64,000 nt of DNA, from contig JASSKH010000001.1 in assembly GCA_031763025.1 (NCBI GenBank), positions 21,119,142 through 21,183,141 of the forward strand. Reading direction: 5' to 3'. The translations under genes and the position numbers were made by a program. Positions 1 to 12,075 of this stretch are shown here, one piece after another; the first letter of the stretch is position 1; every line of letters begins with the position of its first letter. The notes below the pieces were generated by a model. It was not told where the DNA came from. It made no database searches and saw only the letters and a list, made by a program, of their open reading frames with translations. The DNA is from Macrocystis pyrifera (Eukaryota > Sar > Phaeophyceae > Laminariales > Laminariaceae).

Positions 1-82
1 TTGGCGGAAACGTGAGCCATGGGTTAGCGTATTGCTCGGAGGAAAGAGAGTAATTAATTAATTAATTATAATATTAATACAG

Positions 83-515
83 TAGTAGTTAGCAGGAAAT
101 AAGTACTACTCTTTCTGTGGTCAATACTACACTACCATGTATATGCACGCGGCACCATGGGTTGACTACTTTACTGTTACCATTAATATACAGCACTACT
201 ACCACTACTACGCAGATATATTGCATGTAGAAGGAGCATGCACTCTACACAATACTATTACGGAGGACCATACATAGTAAATAGCACCTACGGTACACAC
301 AAAAACCTACCGGTATATATTTCCCTATTTTACTAACAAAATTTGGTCCCATTTACTACGACCTCCCGTAATACCTGGTACACTAATACTACGACTACCG
401 ACTATATTACTGTACTAGTACAGTAAGTACTACTGCTAGAGCATGACCAATCGCCCATACAATACAGACAACCTCATCATGGTAAACAGAGAGGTCAAAT
501 AACCACGCGGTACCA
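83..515. repeat. AT-rich composite repeat, inverted copy of 35660-36400
   Basis: The reverse complement aligns with 35660-36400: the landmarks GGTACCATGGGTTGAC, GCATGCACTCTAC, AGAGCATGACCAATC and GAGAGGTCAAATAA all recur in reverse order and orientation. It carries one MITE where the other copy carries three. Confidence 0.7.
258..371. mobile_element. MITE copy 1, TA-flanked
   Basis: Terminal inverted repeats of ~25 bp, TTACGGAGGACC... and ...TTTACTACGACCTCCCGTAA, flanked by TA at 256-257 and 372-373. 114 bp, AT-rich core, no coding. TA duplication is the mark of the Tc1/mariner superfamily. Confidence 0.75.
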
Positions 516-540
516 TGGCTTGGGGCTAGAGGTGGGCACG

Positions 541-745
541 TTTTAAAAAAAAGCCGGTTTAAATCGGTTTTTGGAAACCCAGCAGGCTTGTTCGAGTATT
601 AATAGTCGGTTTTTGAAAAAAATAAAACCACGGTTATTTTGGTCGGTTGAAACGGTTGACCGGAAACCGGATAAAACCGAAAAAAAGACCGGAAAAAACC
701 GGAAAACCGGAAAACCGGTTTAAACCGGCAGAACCGGACGCATTT
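541..745. repeat. AACCGG-based low-complexity palindromic repeat
   Basis: Many imperfect copies of AAACCGG and CCGGTTT, e.g. GGAAAACCGGAAAACCGG near 695. Self-complementary units would let the strand fold on itself. No coding. Confidence 0.8.
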
Positions 746-779
746 TAAAATGATTTTCGACAGAACAGAACAATTATTA

Positions 780-886
780 TTGCTGGGAACCATACATAGT
801 AAATAGGGCCTACGTTACACAAAAAACCTATATATTTACATAATTTACTAACAATATTTGGTCCTAGTTACTATGGCCCCCCGTAG
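780..886. mobile_element. MITE copy 2, TA-flanked
   Basis: 107 bp, same family as 258-371: starts TTGCTGGGAACC, ends GGCCCCCCGTAG, with ATAGTAAATAG and GTTACTATGG arms. Flanks TA at 778-779 and 887-888. Confidence 0.75.
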
Positions 887-889
887 TAC

Positions 890-1990
890 CAGTTTTTTTT
901 TCTATTAATAGACTACCTTTACAGCAGCAGCTGCGGGACGAGGATTAGTTCGTAGAGCATATTGCGTACTACGTGCACGTACCTCGTACCCGGGTAGGTG
1001 TTTACATCTTTCAAAGCTCGGCCGGCATTTTTTTTTAATGCTGGTATTTTTAGTATTAATGGGAAATTATGTAAAGGAAACGTAGACTCGTATACAAGGT
1101 ACGAGTGTATCATATGATGTGCCTATGCATACACAAGGGCGCATATATATGTGAATATGTGTGTTGTATGCTGTGTGTGAAGGTGACGTAATTGACACCT
1201 CTTACTTTCTTTAGGAGACAATCTACAGCGACCCCCATACCATAGTATTAAATAAAAACATATCATCGCGAGACCCGTCAAATCTCCTGTTCTCTTTTTT
1301 GTCTCCTGTGATGCATGACCACGGTTCATGCCGATTTGTTGTGTAAAACCCTGCCAATAAGGGTATCACTATTATATGCCAAGAACACCTTATATGTATC
1401 AGGTAAACAACTGAGCCTGTCGAGCCTGCTGCACGTCCTCCATGCCTCAATTTATTTTAGAGATTGCTACATTACTAGAGCAGTATAATTGCCTTGTAGG
1501 GTTGCAATAATAGTTGAAGCTCTACACCAAATATATTATACACTATTAATACCAGGCGGCAGGTGTACGGTACTGTGCTACCACTACTGTTACTCTTAAT
1601 ATACACTATATATAATTCCACTACTACACAGAGAGATGTACTGCTGTATTAAAGTTACCAGGCGAGTCCTTCGTATACCGGGCCAGATCTGCTTAGCATT
1701 CTCCAATCATATCGCTCCATTTGCTTCGCATCGCAACGCACCCAATGTATGGAAACCCATTTTTGCTTAGCATTGACCAATCAAGAGACCCAGTTTGCTT
1801 ATGACATCGCGCCGCACTTGCTTGGCATCGCGCCGCAAGGCCCGCGCTCACAGCACACACCCGGCATTTCGCACACTTGGATTTCACTCTGCACACACCC
1901 CTGGACTCTCTGAGTTGGGGACCATCCTACGTTCACCCTTGGTCTCCTGTGAGCCACGTGTTGTGGTGTGGAAGGCCTCGTGCTTTGACA
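890..1990. other. AT-rich spacer, nothing recognised
   Basis: Only short shadow ORFs. From 1690 two TTGCTTAGCATT-(C/G)-(T/A)-CCAATCA-like direct repeats (1688 and 1765) are visible; no gene or element called. Confidence 0.4.
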
Positions 1991-1993
1991 ACC

Positions 1994-2096
1994 ATGACGG
2001 CGGAAGCACACACAGACACTGGCCTCGACCTGAACGGCCGAGTCCGTTTTCCTTACAACACACGCGACTGCAAGGCGGCCGGCATGTTGCAACAAC
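1994..2096 (+). CDS. Possible first exon, unknown protein
   Basis: An ATG in context AACCATGACG opens 34 codons (MTAEAHTDTGLDLN, then GRVRFPYNTRDCKAAGMLQQ) and runs into a strong donor C|GTGAGT. A CACGTG E-box lies about 40 bp upstream. The translation looks protein-like, but no downstream exon was found and the family is unknown. Confidence 0.22.
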
Positions 2097-2318
2097 GTGA
2101 GTTCGGCTATGAGGCTTATATGGGTGCTTTCATTGCCTGGCGGGTTAGGTGTCGCTTTCTCGTACTTTTCGTTTCACCGCGTTCTGATCAAGTTTAGGCA
2201 GTGGGAGTGTCTTGCGAGCACGCGTTTTGACGATAGCATCAAGACCAACCGTAGTACAGCTACCAGTCGTGTTGCAGCCACGGCGATAGGAGCGGCTACA
2301 ACACCGCTACCATGATGA

Positions 2319-2320
<2 letters not shown>

Positions 2321-2359
<39 letters not shown>
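2321..2359 (+). repeat. (CAG)13 microsatellite
   Basis: Thirteen perfect CAG units followed by imperfect AGCAG units to 2372. Confidence 0.95.
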
Positions 2360-2361
<2 letters not shown>

Positions 2362-2399
2362 CCAGCAGCAACAGAAAAACTGCGGATGCTGCTGAAGGT

Positions 2400-5300
2400 A
2401 GCAGGAGGTGTGCTGGTTGCTTTGGTTGCGTAGGCTGCGGCTGTTGATGTCCTACTAGTGTAGGTTTTGTTGGACAGTAGTACCGTTAGTGATCACGTCA
2501 TCTACAAGACAGCAGCGGAAAGAGTGACAGCAACAGCAAGGCGTACGTAGCAGCGACAGCTACCTGTAGGGTTGCTGCTGTACGTTGAAAATCGATTGGT
2601 TCAGGCCCCTGCTGTTGTCGCTGCTGCCGCCGCCACTGCTGTCCGCGGCTTTCCCACACCACGTCACCCCGTACTTATATAGGCGGTACATTTTTTGAGT
2701 ACGACGACGCTATCTCGAAGCACAAGCAATGGCTGGGGCTTTGCTGCTGAGCTGGGGTTGCTGCTGCACAGTAGTAGCTGTGTCAGTTTCGATAGCTGCT
2801 GGGGCTGCTGTTGCTGCTGTAAACGGTGTTCTACTGTTCGTATTACCGGACAACAGCCATCATGTCGCCATATACAGATCCTGCTTGTAGGCGTCATCCA
2901 AGATAGCAGGTAGTACATTGGTACCTTTACATGACGCCTTTTCCTCTCTCCGCTCGTGCGTCATGCTCTGAACAATGGCTGTTTGCCTGGGTCAGCGATG
3001 GATGGGATCTGCAACGCCGTAGTGCCCGCCGGGAGCTTTTCAGTAGTGAAAAACTACGGTTTCAACAATAGCGCACGCTTACGGAGAAACGTAGATCATC
3101 GGGAAGAATGCCACCACGTCAAGGTGAGGTTGATAGACGGTTGGGCAGATCGCGTGAACTGATGGTTCGTTGATGGCTCGTTGGATTTCGAGCGGTGTAT
3201 CTCCGGAACAGATGCGATGCGTGTCAAATTAGGCTAGTAGGGTAGCTCTTGAAATTCTCTATCCCACGTCGTATGTCCTTCACCCTTCGCCCGTAGCTAC
3301 AAGTTGGCGCAATGACACCCACAAGTTCTCCACCCGCTTTCGTGCGATCTGCTGCCGTTGTTCCTTGCCACTACAACACGGTGCTGTGCAGTAGACAGAA
3401 ATATTGCTACGCACATAGAGCAGGCTCACGTGCTCATCGCGGGGGTCAAGTTCGTGGTGGACAACATTGGCGAAGGTCATCTCTTATACTTTCCACGGGA
3501 GAGCGATGCGGTAAGTGGTACATGAAAAAGTTGTCGCCAGCTGCTCCCTCCGGTGTTGACGCTTGAACTGCTATCTGTACACCCCACTCACCGCGATTAA
3601 TGGCTGACGTCGTACACTTCTTCGATGAACGTTTGCCGCCTTCGAACGCCAGGAAACTCCCTGCGGACCTTGGTATCTAGCCGGTGTGCCTCGCTCGCTA
3701 CTCTGGAAGCTGTTTCTCGCTCTTTCCTTAGTGGCATCTCCGGCGGGCGAGAACGGCAGTCTGATCCCTGGTGCAGTCCATACTAAGCGTGAAATCTATA
3801 CAGCTGCCTGGAAGTGAAACCTGTACTCACCTCATCCGGATCCCATCGGGGGCTACTCCCATACTTACGTGTTTCCACCAGGAATACGTGCAGCTGCAGC
3901 TGAGAAATACTCTCGAAGATTCCAGTCAATCCAGTTAAAACGTACTCGCATACTCACGTGTTTGCGACGTCCCCCGAGAGCTTGCGATCGATCATCGTGT
4001 ACAACGGTTTCCGCCAAAGTGTATTTCTCGGCAAGTCTTCTATCCGATCCCCCGACCAGGTGCGCGAGCTATATCGGCGGCATTGCCAGGTCGGAGCATT
4101 CATGAAATGTCGTGATGCCCACTGCGATGACAGCCAAAACATCGGAGCATTCATGAAACATCGTGATGCCAAAACATCGGAGTTGCAAGGTACGATACGT
4201 TGGACCACGCTGTCTGCCGTGAGTTTCTTCTCTTGAGAGGAACTCAAAACAATTGTTTTTTCAAAAGGTGGCAATTTTCGACAAAAAATGGCCCGGATCC
4301 GGGGGGAAAGAAAGAAACAAGTAACGACGAGAAAGGTTTTTTTTTTACGACGTTGCCCCGCTCAATTTTGCGAGTTTCGATGACAAAACGAAATTTCATA
4401 TTTGAACCGCATTTGGAAAACAAACAGAGTACTAGCCTTTAGTCTTTTTTCTTTTCCCAGACAATTTATGGCTCCTTTTTTTTTTTTTTTGGAAACGTTG
4501 TACCGGCATATCCCTCGAACAAAAAAAAAAACAAGGCGAGTCCTCCGTTTGCTGGTTGATGCGTGATAGACACAGTGTAATAAAATCGCATCCTGGATAT
4601 TATATTGAGCGGGGAATCGCCGATCAACCACCTAATCAGCACCTCGGCTGGCCCAGCTCGTAGCCTCGAAATTATTTTTGCTCTTTGTTTTGCTCTTGCA
4701 CTCGTGATTCCCCAAAATCATGCAGCGCCAGTCAAACTGGGCTCGGAAATTTGTGTGGACAAACGCGTGAACAAGCTCGCGAATTACGCTCTGCGTTTGG
4801 ATTTGAACTGAACACACTGTTGCCCCCGCAAGGACGAGCCATCCTCGAAACCAGCGAAAGCGTGCATATTCGAGATGCGCACATGTTCGAGACACCGACA
4901 ACTGCCTAATGTAATATGAATGAGGGAAGCACAGTAGTACCAGTGAGTAGAACCACACTACGTGGTGTTATATTGAATAGCTCTCGCGTGCGTGTGCGGA
5001 TGTGTTTGTAGGTGGAGAGCGATCGGTGGGACAGGGGGGGGGAGGTGTGGGGGTAGATGCGTAGAGGTGTGGTCTTCATGATCGAAACCGATGGGACAAG
5101 TCGGCCTCTAGCGAATTACGTGGCATGATGTACTATGCTTCCACTTTGTTCCGTTCGTTTTCGCTTGATCTTGTCGATTTGTGACATTTGTATACAAATA
5201 AGAGGCGTTTTGACCCAACTTGTCCACTTTGACACGCAAAAAAACAGGAACGCCTGTTAAATATTAACATTCCATGCTAAAACCAAGGGGAATAAAACGC

Positions 5301-6190
5301 GCGGAAATGGAATAATTCACGAAATCAAGAAAAAACGTGCTCCGATATAAGCGGCCCTTTTTTTTTTCCCTTTCAATGTGAAAGTTACACGTTCCTCATC
5401 GTTTGCCCTCTGTTTAACTTTCTAAAATCAGGACAGAACCCACCGTTTTATCATACACTTGCCGCAGATCTGGACGAATCTTGACCAAAAATGTTCCGGT
5501 TAGAACGGCATACTATCGAGTGAGGCGTCATATCGAGGGAGTAGTGCTGGGCAGAACAAAACGTAAGAAGAAAATGTGTACAACGCTCACAATGACGTGT
5601 TCGGAGGCTTGCTCGTGCGACTGTCATAGAAACGCGGGGACGCATCGACCAAAATTTGTTTACTGGGAGACGTCTGACCATACGTGTGAGCATTCCCTTG
5701 TTGGCGCCAAATTGAAACCCCCCACCCCTCATAACTAGGAAATACTACGACGCACCCCGAGACCGCACCTTTGACATATTTGCCATTATGCCCGAAACTT
5801 TCTCGGTTGAAGCGGTCCACGACCGCTGTGACGTGTCCAGGCCTTTTTGCAGCTTGTGGCAGTGTCCTGCGCAAGGGACCAGACGGTTCCGCCAAAGCAC
5901 AACGCAGGAAACACGTGTATGGGACGGTGAATACTTATTTAAGCAAGGACACAGGGAAGCATTGGTGGTGTAATTTGGGAGTCGGTGTCTTTGCCCTCGC
6001 GGGTGCCCGATCCTTTTTGAGATGAACAGTAATTGGAAGATGGTACAGACGGATATCATCATTGGCATAGATGCGCAACGGTGATGTGGCGTCCGGGCGT
6101 AGTCGACGGGGTACCTAAACAACGAGTGTTTCCATGTGCGGAGAAGGGTTAACAAAAACATGGAGCTCACCCGATAACCCTGACGCCTCC
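2400..6190. other. Spacer, no gene supported
   Basis: Mixed-composition DNA with GCTGCTG-rich pieces at 2560-2830, a direct repeat TCGGAGCATTCATGAAA at 4095 and 4141, and homopolymer A/T runs at 4338, 4478 and 5358. Several 70-110-codon ORFs overlap on both strands and none shows a domain. Confidence 0.4.
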
Positions 6191-6281
6191 ACTCAGCATC
6201 CGAGGCTGCAGAGAGTCATGCACACCATATGGCACACCGACCCGCAGCACGTCGTGTGGTGTTCGAGTCTTTGACCCTCAC

Positions 6282-6525
6282 CGTTGCAGGCTTCCCCTGT
6301 GGCACACTCGTTGTCCTGGTAGACTTCGTCGCCGGCGTCGAACAATATTCGCGCATCGTCTGAAAAGTCTGGCGGCCTCGTGCAGATTGCAAAAATTTTA
6401 GCGCAGCAGTCCACCGTAATGCCGCACTTATATTGCGAGGGCTTGTCCTTTTTTTTGGTGGTGCTGCTGGTAGCAGAGTTTGTGTACTGCCCTCTTGCAC
6501 CGAAAGCACCTGTGTTGGCCCTCAC
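6282..6525 (-). CDS. Possible Cys-rich exon, unknown
   Basis: Open minus-strand frame with YKCGITVDCCAKIFAICTRP, then SDDARILFDAGDEVYQDNEC and ATGEACN, ending at a good donor G|GTGAGG at 6282/6281. No acceptor or partner exon could be fixed, and a competing open frame covers the same bases. Confidence 0.18.
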
Positions 6526-6529
6526 GTAT

Positions 6530-8300
6530 CGATGGGTGAAGACAACCGGCCTCGATAGCGCATAAATACCTCATGGCTTGCTTTGAGGTTTGGCGGCCTC
6601 AAGCCTTCGTGCCGATCCATATGTAGAAAACTTGAAAATCGAAGACTATTAATATAGATGATAGAACAAGTGTGTCTGCTGGTTTGGGTGGTGCAGTGCT
6701 GCTGGGCACTGCGCTAAAAAGTCAAAAGGGAATTCTCGGCTTGGGGAGGTGGAGGTCGTTTTTGCATTTTGCTGGGTACCTGCTGGCACTAGGCCCCTCT
6801 GGCACTTGTTGCACGGGTTTTGGTGGAGGTTTTTCCCCGGCGTACAGCAGACAAATTAAAGCATTTTAAATTTTAATTCAATTTGGCGTGTATTTTACAT
6901 ATTTAAAAGTTGAACTTCATTTTTTGTCCCGGGTTATTAATTCAGGATACTGCTGTATACGTCGTGGTCATCACTTATTAATAGTATTGATAACTAGAGA
7001 TAATTATGCAGACAATACGTGCAATGAAATCATACTACCTGTACTATTAGCCAAAGATGAACCAAGGTCTTTGGATAGAACGTGTCGGGGTGTTTCTCAT
7101 CTATGTGTTTTTTAGCGAGGCGGTGTGACCATCACCCTGCTGCAGTTCACACGCAGCAAGGTGGACGGTCGTGGCGACGATCACCGGAGACGGCTCAGTG
7201 AACGGCCGGGACTGACAAACTGGAGGGTTTTTGTGGGGTTCTGCTCTCTGGTGGGTGGACGATCTTTATAACAATATATGATATTGGGCTCGAAAATAAA
7301 TATAAAGAAGTGGTGAGTAGAAAACTGGTATATACACAAGTATTATGTAGTGGTACGAGGTATAAATCTAGTCAAAACACCAGGTACCAGTATGTGTATC
7401 CTCTCACTACAGAAGAGGCAAGCGTCTGCACTCCCGAAGGTGTTGTATATACTGCTGCTGTGCAAGGTAGGTCTCTCTTTAAGTTATAAATATATGGCGT
7501 GGTGTGAAGGACACAGTTAATTTGCCGGAGGAACTGGCCGGCAGCAGGACGCGGGCAGCGTCACGTTGCCCGTCTCGGTCTGCTCCCTCGCGGGGGAAAG
7601 ATGCCTCCTGGGTCCTCGTACAAATATGTGATCTATACCCCTATGTATGGTGTTGAACAATCATCACCACATGTTTTTGCCGTACGTGTACGTGGCCTTT
7701 TTTGGATGACCCGAAAACAAAGGACAAACCACAACAAGATGCATCGGGCATGCGCTGCTCGCGCTGATGGGCCCGCTATTTGTGCGACGCAGAAGGGCTC
7801 TGTACATGCATGCCACGTTCGCGATGGGCCGCGGGCCTGCTGCGCAGTTTCAGCAGCGTAGTCGAGGCGGCACGCTTTCTTCTCGGTGTTTGTGCCACAT
7901 CCCAAGCTCCCTACTGCTGTACAATATACGAATATCAAGGTAACACTCTTCTACCCAAACTAACAGCATATATATAATATATAACACGTATTTCATCATT
8001 ATTATTACTCGTGATGAAAAACCAAAAAAATACGCTATATATATAAATACAACTATAATTACGATTTTTGAGGTCGTTGTCACTTGCTAGCTCTTGGCAG
8101 ACAGACCGACTGATAGACAGCTCTTCGCAAACAGCCCTTCTTCGTTGAAACATCCGAACAGCCAAACAGCCAAACAACCTTTCTTCTTTCTTTATCGCAA
8201 ACTGCAACCATTTCTTATAAAAAATGCAACCAATAGACAGCTCTTCGCACAACGCCTAGAAGAAGAGGCGTCTCGCCTTCGACGAACGGCATCTAGATGC
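6530..8300. other. Spacer, no gene supported
   Basis: No domain or splice-consistent exon chain seen. 8090-8260 holds degenerate direct repeats of a GACAGCTCTTCGCA word (8118 and 8236). Might contain upstream exons of the 8.3 kb gene, but none could be fixed. Confidence 0.35.
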
Positions 8301-8308
8301 AGCTGTAG

Positions 8309-9025
8309 GCGGCCAAGCTGCTTGCTGCTGTCGGTGGCGAACCTGCTGGTGCTGCAACCCCCGCCTCTCCCTTCTCCACGCCCCCTAAGCTCACCTCCCC
8401 CTCGTCGAGAGGCGCGTGGTCCTCGCCCTCTGGCAAGAGAGCGGCAACGACAAAGACCGACCTGGTGCCGACTGTTGTTTGCGACCGGTGCACGGACCAG
8501 CACTTACTTACTTGCCCAAGAACTCCGCGCCTGGTGGATAAAACGTGGCCTTCGCCACCTGCGAGGATCTCATGTGCGATGGTGGCGGGATCATCCTGTA
8601 TTGGGCAACCAACTGCGAGTTCTGTGCTCGCCCGATCAAGGAAGGGACTGTCTCGTACTCCCTCGAGACTGCTGACAGTGGTGCGCGTCTTGGGTCTATT
8701 GTTGAATGCTGTCTGTTGCCAGTACGTTTTTTTGGGGTTTTCAATTGCCTTTTTGCACAGTGGTGAGTGTCTTGGGTCTATTGTTGAATGCTGTCTGTTG
8801 CCAGTACGTTTTTTTGGGGTTTTCAATTGCCTTTTTGCATACAAGCCTACCTCAAAGCGTTTATTATTATTTTTTGGACTCATCCATGCTCGTTCTTTCC
8901 CCTTCGTGCGTTGCGTCGGCTCCTCTTACACAGTGCACGCGAACGCGCACATGCACAACTGTTTGCGGGACGTGAACGAAGGAACGGAGGATTCAGCTGT
9001 CGCCGTCACCGCTGCACCGAACGAT
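8309..9025 (+). pseudogene. Cys-rich protein gene fragment, two exons, frameshifted
   Basis: Exon i runs 8309-8680 (acceptor GCTGTAG|G, donor GTG|GTGCGC) and exon ii 8934-9025 (acceptor TCTTACACAG|T, donor CGAT|GTGAGT). Exon i starts in a Ser/Pro-rich stretch, then VVCDRCTDQHLLTC, and in another frame FATCEDLMCDGGG followed by NCEFCARPIKEG. The Cys spacing (CxxC, H, C, C-x4-C, CxxC) suggests a metal-binding module, but I do not recognise the family. Adding one A to the A4 at 8540-8543 would join the frames and makes exon i end in phase 1, which fits exon ii exactly. So the call is one gene with a one-base loss, or an assembly error. The protein continues past 9025, possibly to the OTU fragment at 11.5 kb. 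Confidence 0.5.
8676..8839 (+). repeat. 82-bp tandem duplication carrying a 5' splice site
   Basis: Units 8676-8757 and 8758-8839 are nearly identical. Each begins CAGTGGTG and so carries a potential donor: GTGCGC in the first, the consensus-like GTGAGT in the second. The first keeps the phase with exon ii; the second does not. Confidence 0.85.
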
Positions 9026-9229
9026 GTGAGTGCTGCTGCTACTGTGGTGCATTTTCGGTGCACACGATTTCTGTGTGTACATGTTTTGGTGACCCTACGT
9101 ACCCCCTTTGCTCGTTTTCGGCTGCTGCTGCTGCTGCTGCTGTCAGCGCCACGCCATGAGTGCTGCTGCTGTGCACCTGCTACTCCTGTGCACTTGCTGC
9201 TGCTGTGCACTTGCTGCTGCTGTAGTGCT

Positions 9230-9360
9230 GCTGCGTTGTTGCCGTGCATCATGCTGGAAGTGTACATATTTTCGGATCGTCAATAAAATTCCGTAGGTTT
9301 CGCGATGGCGGCATACTAGGGTACATCATGCTTTTTTTCTTCCATATTTTCATATCGTTG

Positions 9361-9398
<38 letters not shown>

Positions 9399-10639
9399 AC
9401 GCTGCTGCTGCCAACTCTTCGGCGATTCATTGCAGCTTCTGCTGCTGCTAATGCTGTAGCTGCTTCTGCTGCTAATGCTGCCGCAATATCCACTGAATGT
9501 TCGTATGTACACGGATTATTGTTTTTATTGGTCGTTTTTGTACCCAAATGGTTCTTTTGACACGTGAAAAATATTTTTGACGTTTTGCTCCTGCATTTTG
9601 CGTACGTACTGCTTTTTCTCGTTTTTGGCTTGATTTTTTTTCCTATCGTTGCTATGCTGCTGCTTGCTGCTGCTGTGGTGCTGCTGCGTTGTTGCCGTAC
9701 ATCATGCTGCACTTGTGTGTGTACATATTTCTGTATCGTCACTGAATTTCCGTAGGTTTTGCGATCGCGGCATACCAGGGTACATAGTTTTCTTCTTCCT
9801 TATTTTCATATCGTTGCTATGTTGCTGCTGCCAACGCTGATTATTGTGTTTGTTGGCCGTTTTTGTACCCAAAAGTTTTATTTTATACGTTAAAAAATAA
9901 TTTGGTCGTTTTGCTCCTGCATTTTGCGTACGAACTACTTTTTCTCGTATTTTAGCTTGGTTCTTTTCGTATTGTTGATATGCTGCTGCTGCTGCGTTGT
10001 TGCCGTACAGCATGCGGGGGTGGGTCTATCTATAGTGAGGTACCAAAAATAATTTTCGGAGGGACTCGGGGTACATACTTTTTTTCTTCCTTCTATTCAT
10101 ATCGTTGCTATGCTGCTGCTGCTGCTGCCAACGCTGTGGCGATCCGTTGCTGCTTCTGCTGCTGCTGCTGCTGCTGCTAGTAGTGGTGCCGCAATATTCA
10201 CTGAATGTTCATTAAATCTTCAATACTTATAGAAATCCCAGATTTTGTAGCAACATGAACTAAATGTCCTGTCCATGCTAAGGAGCTTACCCCAAATAAA
10301 CCTGGTCGTTTTGTCGTTTTGTGGCGCTGCTGCGTTGTTCCCGTACACATCATGCTGGACATGATTTGTGTGCCTATTACACTTGTGCGTGTGTGCATAT
10401 TTCTGTATCGTCAACGATTTTGTTTGTGGTGTTGCTGCGTTGTTGCCGTACATCATGCTGGACGTGATTTGTGTGTGTATTACTACACTCGTGTGTGTGT
10501 ACAAATTTCTGTATCGTCAATAATTACCGTACGTGTTGCGATTGCGGCAGACCAGGGTACAAAGTTTTTTTCTTCCTTCTTTCCATATCGTTGCTATGCT
10601 GCTGCTGCTGCAGCCAACGTTGCGGCGATCTGTTGCTGC

Positions 10640-10676
<37 letters not shown>

Positions 10677-11109
10677 AATGCTGCTAATGCTAATAATGCT
10701 GCAGCAATATTCACTGGATGTTCGCATGTACTCGGATTATTGTTTTTCTTGATCGTTTTTGTACCTAAATGGTCGTTTGGGTACCTGGAAAAAATATTTT
10801 GGTCATTTTGCTGCTGCATTTTGCGTACGTACTGCTTTTTCTCGTTTTGGGCTTCGTTCTTTCCATATCGCTGCTACGCTGCTGTGGTGCTGCTGCTGCG
10901 TTGTACATCATGCTGGTCATTTGTGTGTACATATTTTTGTTTCGCCAATGAAATTCCGTAGTTTTTGCGGTCGCGGCATACCAGGGTACATATTTTGTTT
11001 CTTTTTTTTATCATATCTTTGCTATGCCGCTACTGCTGCCAACGCTGCGGCGACCCATTGCTGCTTCTGCTGCCGCTAATGTTGCGCAACCACTGCTTGA
11101 AGCCGTTGC

Positions 11110-11141
<32 letters not shown>

Positions 11142-11360
11142 ATACTGCTAATGCTGGTTCAATATCCACTGATTGTTCTTATGTATTCGGATTACTGTTT
11201 TTCTTGGTCGTTTTTGCACCCAAATGGTCGTTTTGGTACGTTAAAAAAATATTTTGGCCGTTTTCCTGCAGCATTTTACGCATGTACTTGCTGCTTCTGC
11301 TGCTGCAGCTGCAGTCGTATAGCAAGCGATTACGTACTGCTGTTGTGCCGCTGTAGAGCA
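9230..11360 (+). repeat. Tandem array of ~450-bp modules with embedded CTG tracts
   Basis: Four to five degenerate modules. Each shows, in order: a CTG run after CGTTGCTATG; CCAACGCTG; a second CTG run; ATTCACTGAATGTTCG or close; TGGTCGTTTTTGTACC; CTGCATTTTGCGTACGTACT; CGTTGTTGCCGTACATCATG; and CGGCATACCAGGGTAC. The last landmark recurs near 9310 (decayed), 9770, 10545 and 10975. Long CTG runs: 9366-9395 (10 units), 10642-10674 (11), 11112-11141 (10). Leu- and Ala-rich open frames across it are products of the triplets, not genes. It lies between the Cys-rich exons and the OTU fragment, so it may be an expanded intron. Confidence 0.85.
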
Positions 11361-11376
11361 GTACAAATAATGAACT

Positions 11377-11379
<3 letters not shown>

Positions 11380-11412
<33 letters not shown>

Positions 11413-11443
11413 TTCCCCCTCCCCCGCCCCCCCCCCCCCCCCC
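11380..11443 (+). repeat. Poly-C tract
   Basis: 33 consecutive C, a short C/T spacer, then 17 C after a single G at 11426. Such a tract can form i-motif or G-quadruplex structures and is often miscounted by sequencers. Confidence 0.95.
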
Positions 11444-11477
11444 GCCATTCCCTGCACGCCACTCCCGCCGCCTGACG

Positions 11478-11940
11478 GACTCCACCATCAAAGACGGAGA
11501 CATCATCATCAAGCGCAAGAAGACTCCCTTCCATTTCGCCTGCTCCAGGGCTTCGCGGAATTCCGAAGCAGTACGCCAAGCAGATTGTCTCCATCCAGGA
11601 CGAATGAGAGGCAACAAATTGTTCCCACATTTCCCAAAATCACGATTATTTCTCCCTACACATACCCAACGGGTTCAACAGCGGACAGATCCACATTCTG
11701 GGCCTCCCGCCTCGTTACTACATCAGCCTGGAAGACTATTTACATATCATGTCTCATCCAAACTCCTATGCTGGCTAAACCGAAATCGCGGCCGCCCAGC
11801 AACTGTACAACATTTCCATAACCGTTGTCGTTGCCGGCACTGCTGCTTTCCCCTCTGTCCCGAACCTTCCTTGAAACAACAGCCTGTATGTTGTATATCA
11901 TCCACATGCCATGCACTACTCCACTCTCTCCCCGCACTGA
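11478..11940 (+). pseudogene. OTU-like cysteine protease C-terminal fragment with three stops
   Basis: One frame reads as protein across three stops: TGA 11605-11607, TAA 11776-11778, TGA 11872-11874. It carries ISLEDYLHIMSHPNSYAG, then TEIAAAQQLYNISITVVVAG, then LYVVYHPHAMHYSTLSP. This follows the OTU pattern: a Y-x-x-x-M helix, W/Y-A-G-x-x-E-I-x-A-A, a beta strand I-x-V, and the late His that completes the catalytic site. The front of the domain with the DGxC catalytic Cys is missing and would lie upstream of the poly-C tract. The last two stops are explained by C-to-T changes at CAA and CGA. OTU enzymes remove ubiquitin; this copy looks dead. It may belong to the gene starting at 8.3 kb or to a mobile element. 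Confidence 0.5.
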
Positions 11941-12075
11941 TGAAAGATGTTATCCTTATTATTAGACGAATGTCATTCTTACTCTTGCGTCACCCGATCT
12001 TACGTTTCACATTACATTCACAAATAAACGCGATTATTACATCCTTCACCGTTCCTTACACAATTACATTTACAT

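Noticed and set aside
1795-2315. Overlapping 98-106-codon ORFs on both strands
   Set aside because: Only the short ATG-to-donor stretch at 1994-2096 has an exon-like layout; the rest are shadows.
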